DNA of 64,000 bases from positions 6,758,001 to 6,822,000 of the forward strand of contig NZ_CP016438.1 in the NCBI RefSeq assembly GCF_001685355.1, given 5' to 3'. The notes under the pieces were generated by a model, which worked only from the letters and a program-made list of their open reading frames with translations, searched no databases and was not told where the DNA came from. Below, piece after piece: positions 59,635-64,000 of the stretch. Position numbers and translations under genes: made by a program. Position 1 is the stretch's first letter. Every line of letters starts with the position of its first letter. The DNA comes from Streptomyces lincolnensis. Lineage in GTDB: Bacteria; Actinomycetota; Actinomycetes; Streptomycetales; Streptomycetaceae.

Positions 59635-60123
59635 ATGTCCGTGGGAGAGACCCCCATCACCGTCGTCGGCAACCTCGCCGCCGACCCCGAACTGCGCTTC
59701 ACCCCTGCCGGGGCTGCGCTGGTCAAGTTCTCCGTCGCCTCCACCCCGCGCCGCTACGACAAGACCTCCGGCCAGTGGCAGGACGGCACCGCGATGTTCC
59801 TTCGCTGCACCGCTTGGCGCGACCTCGCCCAGCACATCGCCGACAGCCTGACCAAGGGCATGCGTGTGGTCGTCACCGGCCGTCTGCGTCAGCACAACTG
59901 GCAGAACGAGCAGGGGGAGAACCGCTCGATGCTCGGTCTGGAAGTGGACGACATCGGCCCCTCGCTCCTGTTCGCCACGGCCAAGGTCGAACGCGTCCAG
60001 CGCAACGGCGCCGCCTCCGGCCCGGCCAACGACGCGTGGAACACCTCCGCCCCCGCCTCCGGCGGATGGGGTGCGCCCGCATCGGCCGGTGCTCCCGCTG
60101 CGGGCAACGAGCCGCCGTTCTAG
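59635..60123 (+). CDS. ssb: single-stranded DNA-binding protein
   Basis: OB-fold SSB of 162 residues: ITVVGNLAADPELRFTPAGA, VKFSVASTPRRYDK, FLRCTAWRDLAQHIADSL and GMRVVVTGRLRQHNW; Gly/Ala/Ser linker and the partner-binding tip NEPPF. Element-borne copy for replication or for covering DNA during transfer. ATG at 59635. Confidence 0.95.
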   Translation: MSVGETPITVVGNLAADPELRFTPAGAALVKFSVASTPRRYDKTSGQWQDGTAMFLRCTAWRDLAQHIADSLTKGMRVVVTGRLRQHNWQNEQGENRSMLGLEVDDIGPSLLFATAKVERVQRNGAASGPANDAWNTSAPASGGWGAPASAGAPAAGNEPPF

Positions 60124-60129
60124 ACGCGC

Positions 60130-60171
60130 CCGAGGCGGGCGCCTCTCACCACAAGACCGCGCCCGCCTCGG
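60130..60171 (+). promoter_or_regulatory. hairpin leader module with GCCTCTCACCAC, copy 3
   Basis: Perfect 13-bp arms CCGAGGCGGGCGC (60130-60142, 60159-60171); the word GCCTCTCACCAC starts at the top of the left arm and fills the loop. CCCTTCGACA and an AGGAGA ribosome site follow, as at 52197. It lies 7 bp after the ssb stop and could serve as terminator, mRNA barrier or control site of the prim-pol gene. Confidence 0.6.
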
Positions 60172-60209
60172 CTCCCTTGTCCCTTCGACAGAACAGGAGA
60201 ACCTCCAGC

Positions 60210-61109
60210 ATGCCGCAACTGGACGGCCCTGCCCAGCTCACCGCTGCGCTTGACGCTGCGTCGCGCGGCTGGCACGTCTTCCCGCTCATTCCCGGCGACA
60301 AGCGCCCCGCCGTCCGCGACTGGGAGACCCGCGCCACCACCGACCGCGAGCGCATCACCCGGTGCTGGACGCACGCCCCCTATAACCTCGCCATCGCCAC
60401 CGGCCCTTCCGGCCTGGTCGTGATCGACCTCGACACCCCCAAGACCCCGGACGACACCCCGCCGGCCGGATGGGCAGAGCACGGCGTCACCGACGGAGCC
60501 GACGTGCTCGCCGTGCTCTGCGAGCGCCACGGCCAACCCTTCCCCGCCGACACCTACACCGTGCGCACGTGGAGCGGTGGCACGCACCTGTACTTCGCCG
60601 CACCCGAGGGCCAGTCGCTGCGTAACACCGCCGGGGACAGCGCCCGCGGACTGGGCTGGAAGGTCGACACCCGCGCGGCGGGCGGCTACGTCGTCGCGCC
60701 CGGCAGCGCCGTCAACGGCCAGCCGTATGCGACCGTCCATGACGCGCCCACGGCGCCGCTGCCGGACTGGCTGACGGCTCTGCTGCGCCCCGTGCCCCTG
60801 CCCCCACAGCGACCCGTCACGGTTCCGCTGACGGCTCGGGACCGGCGCGGCAAGTTCCTGGCCGCCGCGCTCAACGGCGAGTTGACCCGCGTCACCACCT
60901 CCGGCCCGCACGAGCACAACAACGCCCTCTACATCGCCTCCGTCGCCCTCGGACAGCTGGTCGCCGGCGGAGAGTTGGACGCGCACACGGTGACCGAGCG
61001 GCTCACCGAAGCGGCGCTCAGCGTCGGCCAAGGCGAGCGCGAGGCACGCCGCACTATCGCCTCCGGCCTGCGGGCCGGAGCCAACCGCCCCCGGCAGGTT
61101 GCCGCATGA
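60210..61109 (+). CDS. bifunctional DNA primase/polymerase (prim-pol)
   Basis: Archaeo-eukaryotic-type primase of 299 residues for AICE replication: SRGWHVFPLIPGDKRPAV, the metal-binding acids in GLVVIDLDTPK, TWSGGTHLYF and KVDTRAAGGYVVAPGS. The C-terminal 90 residues are helical (PHEHNNALYIASVALGQLVA) and may contact the helicase. ATG at 60210 with AGGAGA. Overlaps the helicase gene by 4 bp. Confidence 0.92.
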   Translation: MPQLDGPAQLTAALDAASRGWHVFPLIPGDKRPAVRDWETRATTDRERITRCWTHAPYNLAIATGPSGLVVIDLDTPKTPDDTPPAGWAEHGVTDGADVLAVLCERHGQPFPADTYTVRTWSGGTHLYFAAPEGQSLRNTAGDSARGLGWKVDTRAAGGYVVAPGSAVNGQPYATVHDAPTAPLPDWLTALLRPVPLPPQRPVTVPLTARDRRGKFLAAALNGELTRVTTSGPHEHNNALYIASVALGQLVAGGELDAHTVTERLTEAALSVGQGEREARRTIASGLRAGANRPRQVAA

Positions 61110-62269
61110 GCGCCGACCCGATCCCCCCACTGCACCTGTACTCCGTACCCAGCGACCCCGAAGCGGCCCGGCGGGAGCTGCCCAAGCGGGAGCGCCCGCG
61201 CACCGCATGGACCGCGGATCAGCTCATGGCCGCGGACTTCCCCGAGCCGAAGTGGGCCGTGCCCGGCATCCTCGCTGAGGGCGTCAACCTGCTCGCCGGG
61301 CCCCCGAAGGTGGGCAAGTCGTGGCTGTCCCTCGGCCTGGCCCTCGCGGTCGCCTCCGGCGGGCACGCCTTCGACTCGATGCCGGTCGACGGCGGCCCGG
61401 TGCTCTACCTCGCCTTGGAAGACACCCCGCGCCGTCTCCAGACCCGCATGGGCAAGATGCTCGGAGGCCAACCGGCCCCGGCCGGGCTGACGCTGGTCAC
61501 CGAATGCCCGCCCTTCCCCCAGGGCGGCAGCGACGCCATCGCCGGATGGTTGGAGCGCAACCCGGACGCCCGCATGGTCGTCATCGACGTGTTCGCCAAG
61601 ATGCGCGGCCCCGCCCCGCAGGGCGTGTCCGCCTATGACGCGGACTACATTGCCGTCGGCTACGCGAAGCGCATCGCCGACCACTACGGCATCGCTGTGG
61701 TGCTCGTTCACCACGTCCGCAAAGCGGGCTCGGACGACTTCCTGACCGAGGTGTCCGGCACCAACGGCATCGCCGGAGCCGCGGACGCCACGCTCGTACT
61801 GAAGCGGGCGCGCGGGCAGGCGGACGGCATCCTGCACGTCACCGGACGCGACGTGGACGAAGCCGAGTACGCGCTTCAGTTCCAAGCCGCCTCCGGCGCC
61901 TGGCAGATGCTCGATGGACCGGTCACCGACCACACCATCGGCGACACCCGCGCCGCGATCCTCCGGCACGTCCGCGCCCACCCCGGCGCCCGACCCAAGG
62001 ACATCGTCGCCGCGCTGCCGCAGCTCGATGCCGAGAACGTCCGCCGCACCTGCTCCCGCATGGCCGCAGACGGACAACTCACCAAGGACGGCACCGGCCG
62101 CTACTACCCGGACACCACAACCCGGACCGAGGCCGTACCGGGGGTGTCCCAAGTGTCCGACTGCCCCAGTCCCCCCGCTGACCTGCACGGAAAGGTGGGA
62201 CAGCCCGGATCGGGGCTGTCCCACCTGTCCGACTCCGCTGGCGAATCGGAGGCTGACCGTGGCGCGTGA
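61106..62269 (+). CDS. RepA-like AAA/RecA-fold replicative helicase
   Basis: ATPase of 387 residues: Walker A LLAGPPKVGKSWLSLGLALA, Walker B VVIDVFAKMRG, and LVHHVRKAGSDDF, the RepA/DnaB-like hexameric helicase pattern. A winged helix follows (AAILRHVRAHPGARPKDIVA), then a Ser/Pro-rich tail. The tail is coded by DNA that also carries the operator-like repeats at 62145-62233, which is why it contains repeated VSD/LSD peptides. The gene end overlaps xis by 11 bp. Confidence 0.9.
   Translation: MSADPIPPLHLYSVPSDPEAARRELPKRERPRTAWTADQLMAADFPEPKWAVPGILAEGVNLLAGPPKVGKSWLSLGLALAVASGGHAFDSMPVDGGPVLYLALEDTPRRLQTRMGKMLGGQPAPAGLTLVTECPPFPQGGSDAIAGWLERNPDARMVVIDVFAKMRGPAPQGVSAYDADYIAVGYAKRIADHYGIAVVLVHHVRKAGSDDFLTEVSGTNGIAGAADATLVLKRARGQADGILHVTGRDVDEAEYALQFQAASGAWQMLDGPVTDHTIGDTRAAILRHVRAHPGARPKDIVAALPQLDAENVRRTCSRMAADGQLTKDGTGRYYPDTTTRTEAVPGVSQVSDCPSPPADLHGKVGQPGSGLSHLSDSAGESEADRGA
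62145..62233. promoter_or_regulatory. operator cluster GGTGGGACA-N14-TGTCCCACC upstream of xis-int
   Basis: Inverted pair at 62194-62202 and 62217-62225 with the same 14-bp spacing as at 47763; the right half-site extends to GTCGGACAGGTGGGACA on the minus strand (62217-62233). A further related site, GTCGGACACTTGGGACA on the minus strand, lies at 62145-62161. All are inside the end of the helicase gene, 26-110 bp before the xis start. The inner part can also fold as a 13-bp hairpin (GGTGGGACAGCCC arm). Confidence 0.7.
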
Positions 62270-62444
62270 CGAGATGCTCACGATTTCCCAGGTCATCGAG
62301 GAAATCGGCGTACCGCTTTCGACCTTCTATCGGTGGCGACAGCAGAGGAAAGGACCGAAAGCAATCAAGCTCCCGAACGGCGCCGTGCGGATTCGTCGTT
62401 CGGAATTGGAGCGCTGGATTGCCGCTCTGGAGGAAGCCGCGTGA
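62259..62444 (+). CDS. xis: excisionase (Xis), MerR-like helix-turn-helix
   Basis: DNA-bending excision factor of 61 residues: MLTISQVIEEIGVPLSTFYR, WRQQRKGPKAIKLPNGAVRI and RRSELERWIAALEE, the standard Xis form. GTG at 62259 with GGAGG 6 bp upstream. The stop overlaps the int start, so the two are coupled as in other AICEs. Confidence 0.92.
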   Translation: MARDEMLTISQVIEEIGVPLSTFYRWRQQRKGPKAIKLPNGAVRIRRSELERWIAALEEAA

Positions 62445-63910
62445 CCCACCGCAAGACCAGCGCACCGCAGGACGCCCGCAATGGCGGGCGCCCTGCCGAA
62501 CCTGAAGAGCTCATCCTTTCCACCGACGTCCGTATCTGGGAGATCAGCAAGATTTCCAGTAAGTCGGCTCCCTATCAACTGCGTTGGGTGGTCGCAGGGA
62601 AGGTTTGCCACGCCACCTTCGCCACAACAGCGCTAGCTGAAAGCCGTCGGTCGGATCTCTGGAAAGCCATGCGTAAGGGCGAGGCTTTCGACGTGAAGTC
62701 GGGTCTCCCTGAGTCGGAGATACGGCAAGCGCAAGCGGCCGAAGCGGCAAAGGCTGAGGCAAAGTCCGACCCCACGTGGTGGGAGTTCACGCGCGAATTC
62801 ATGAAGCGGCGTTGGCGCACTGCGGCAGCAAAGACGCGGGAAGGGTTTGCCGACAGCCTTGCCGCGGCAGCTTTGGGGATGCTCGCGGACAGGCCCGATG
62901 CGCCGGAACTTCGGGCGGTCCGGAGGGCCGTGCGATGGGTTGTCGTACCGGCTCACGCGGACCAGGAGCCCCCGCCGGACCTTGAGAAGGTGTGCTCTTG
63001 GCTCGCGGAGAACTCCCTCCCCCTGTCCTCGCTGAAGCGGTCTGGCATCGCAGAGGACGTCCATTACCGGCTCGCCTACAAGCTTGATGGCAAGTTGGCA
63101 GCCAAGGACACGTACAAGCGTCGCCGTCGCTGCTTCAACGCGGCCATGGCGTACGCGATCCAGAAGCGATACCTGGACGAAAACCCGCTCGCCGGACTGG
63201 AACGTCCGGCCACTGCCGCTAGCGGCCCAATCGACCCGCGAGTCCTCATGAATGCCGTACAGGGGCGTGAGTTCCTGACGGCGGTCTCGTACGTGGGATC
63301 AGTCCACCGAAACCGGGGAAGACGCCTGGTCGCGTTCTTCGGGTGCATCCTCTACGCGGCGATGCGCCCGGCGGAAGTCGTGGCATTGCGCCTGAACGAT
63401 TGCCACCTGCCGGAGAAGGGGTGGGGCGTTCTCACCCTACGGGAAACGCGTCCGGTATCGGGAAAGACGTGGACCGACTCCGGCCAGCGTCACGACAAGC
63501 GAGGGCTGAAGATGCGGGATCCTGAGGCGGACCGGCCGGTGCCGATCCCGCCCATCCTGGTGGCGATGCTCCGGGCGCACGTGAAGGAGTTCGGGACAGC
63601 AGCGGACGGCCGGGTGTTCCAGAACGAGCGGGGCGGCCTGGTGGGCACGTCCAGCTACTGGCGTGTGTGGGAGGAGGCTCGCCCCTTGGCGTTCCCGCCC
63701 CACAAGGTGGCCTCACCTCTCGCTGGGAAGCCGTACGACGGCCGGGCGACGTGCATCACGGACTGGCTCCGCTCCGGCCTCCCCGTAGCCGAGGTGGCCC
63801 GACGCGCCGGCACGTCGCCGGAGGTCATCGACCGCCACTACGCGGGCTGTCTCGACAACAGCGAGGAGGAGGACAACAAGAAGATCGAAAAGACCATGGG
63901 CTGGGAGTAG
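62441..63910 (+). CDS. int: tyrosine-recombinase integrase of the AICE
   Basis: Site-specific recombinase of 489 residues. N-terminal part with arm- and core-binding regions (VRIWEISKISSKSAPYQLRW, AAAKTREGFADSLAAAALG), catalytic Arg in YAAMRPAEVVALRL, second Arg in KPYDGRATCITDWLRSG, and the nucleophile Tyr467 in VIDRHYAGCLDN. Two usual His positions are changed: RH is RA, and GHS is GTS. GTG at 62441 with GGAGG. It should act on the tRNA-Arg site. Confidence 0.93.
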   Translation: MTHRKTSAPQDARNGGRPAEPEELILSTDVRIWEISKISSKSAPYQLRWVVAGKVCHATFATTALAESRRSDLWKAMRKGEAFDVKSGLPESEIRQAQAAEAAKAEAKSDPTWWEFTREFMKRRWRTAAAKTREGFADSLAAAALGMLADRPDAPELRAVRRAVRWVVVPAHADQEPPPDLEKVCSWLAENSLPLSSLKRSGIAEDVHYRLAYKLDGKLAAKDTYKRRRRCFNAAMAYAIQKRYLDENPLAGLERPATAASGPIDPRVLMNAVQGREFLTAVSYVGSVHRNRGRRLVAFFGCILYAAMRPAEVVALRLNDCHLPEKGWGVLTLRETRPVSGKTWTDSGQRHDKRGLKMRDPEADRPVPIPPILVAMLRAHVKEFGTAADGRVFQNERGGLVGTSSYWRVWEEARPLAFPPHKVASPLAGKPYDGRATCITDWLRSGLPVAEVARRAGTSPEVIDRHYAGCLDNSEEEDNKKIEKTMGWE

Positions 63911-63922
63911 GGAACTCGTCAC

Positions 63923-63954
63923 GTGAGTGTGCGGTCAGGCAGCCGCACACTCAC
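63923..63954 (+). terminator. hairpin terminator after int
   Basis: Perfect 12-bp arms GTGAGTGTGCGG (63923-63934) and complement (63943-63954), 8-nt loop, 12 bp after the int stop. The last 46 bases of the window show no tRNA sequence, so the right attachment site is further right. Confidence 0.85.
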
Positions 63955-64000
63955 TGGCGATTCAGCCATTCCGTTAGGTCCTTTAGTCTGGGGAATACAT

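Larger units (their letters stand above)
45532..64000. mobile_element. AICE (actinomycete integrative and conjugative element), right end outside the window
   Basis: The full set of an AICE is present from attL rightward: control genes (GntR, HD, Nudix, XRE), transfer genes (DUF2637 membrane protein, FtsK/TraB translocase, small Spd-like proteins), replication genes (SSB, prim-pol, helicase) and xis-int at the right. pSAM2 and its relatives, which integrate into tRNA genes and move double-stranded DNA with one TraB protein, are the best-known models. The right attachment site is not seen; the integrase ends at 63910. Genes at 45682-47748 are AT-richer than the rest and are probably later cargo. 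Confidence 0.92.

Overview
The window is chromosomal DNA of a Streptomyces or very close relative. It is very GC-rich, uses GTG and TTG starts often, has many ATGA/GTGA stop-start overlaps, and carries actinomycete hallmarks: a conservon, XRE-DUF5753/DUF397 pairs, the GGGGCGCGGGGAACTG intergenic repeat, and lon behind a HAIR-like box. As far as I recall, the order sucA - two-component system - lon - conservon - rodA/pbp - LigD-polymerase/Ku resembles the Streptomyces coelicolor SCO528x-SCO531x region.

Left part (1-44200), core chromosome. It holds the 5' part of the fused 2-oxoglutarate dehydrogenase gene (minus strand, cut by the window edge); an OmpR-type regulator/kinase pair; a spermidine-synthase-like protein facing a rhomboid-like membrane protein; lon; a MarR regulator; an envelope protein/lipoprotein pair; an XRE-DUF397 pair with a broken DUF397 duplicate; a PP2C-like protein; and a four-gene conservon (sensor kinase, roadblock, DUF742, GTPase-like) followed by a StyA-type flavin monooxygenase. 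Next come a PfkB kinase, an NlpC/P60 hydrolase, TetR and an AurF-like di-iron oxygenase, a PBP/RodA pair, a kinase/lipoprotein pair without a response regulator, a phosphatase, a NERD protein, a vanadium-haloperoxidase-like protein, the NHEJ pair (LigD polymerase domain and Ku), a cyclophilin, an acyltransferase, a GlxA-type regulator with an exported DJ-1 paralogue, a lipase-like hydrolase and an MFS exporter.

Right part (about 45532 to beyond 64000), an integrated actinomycete integrative and conjugative element (AICE). The left end is a 42-nt copy of the 3' part of a tRNA-Arg(CCG) on the minus strand. The right end and intact tRNA should lie just beyond the window, because the integrase stops 90 bp before the edge. 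A second, worn copy of the same tRNA end at 44215, with a VapBC-like toxin-antitoxin pair between the two, suggests an older insertion in the same tRNA.

Inside the AICE, from left to right: (i) an AT-richer accessory block of a HEPN-like protein, a Pycsar-effector-like membrane protein and a divergent TIR protein, with imperfect direct repeats around the last two; (ii) a control block of a double-GntR regulator, HD hydrolase, Nudix (Pif-like) and XRE/PLD-like regulator; (iii) an operator/promoter with an rRNA-leader-like boxA, then a long rightward operon of a small membrane protein, a DUF4097 protein, a second Pycsar-effector-family membrane protein, a DUF2637 protein, a GGDEF diguanylate cyclase and a zinc-knuckle protein; (iv) a TraB/FtsK translocase between two repeat clusters; (v) small Spd-like proteins, a MazG-like protein and a DpdA/TGT-like protein; (vi) SSB, prim-pol and helicase for replication; (vii) xis and int. 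A shared inverted motif (GGTGGGACA-N14-TGTCCCACC) occurs both before the GntR gene and before xis-int, which would let one regulator couple the two ends.

The most novel-looking content is the pairing of PycTM-family effectors with a GGDEF cyclase in the conserved transfer operon, the TIR/PycTM-like/HEPN-like cassette, and repeated RNA-like structures (tRNA minihelices and hairpin leader modules) between AICE genes.
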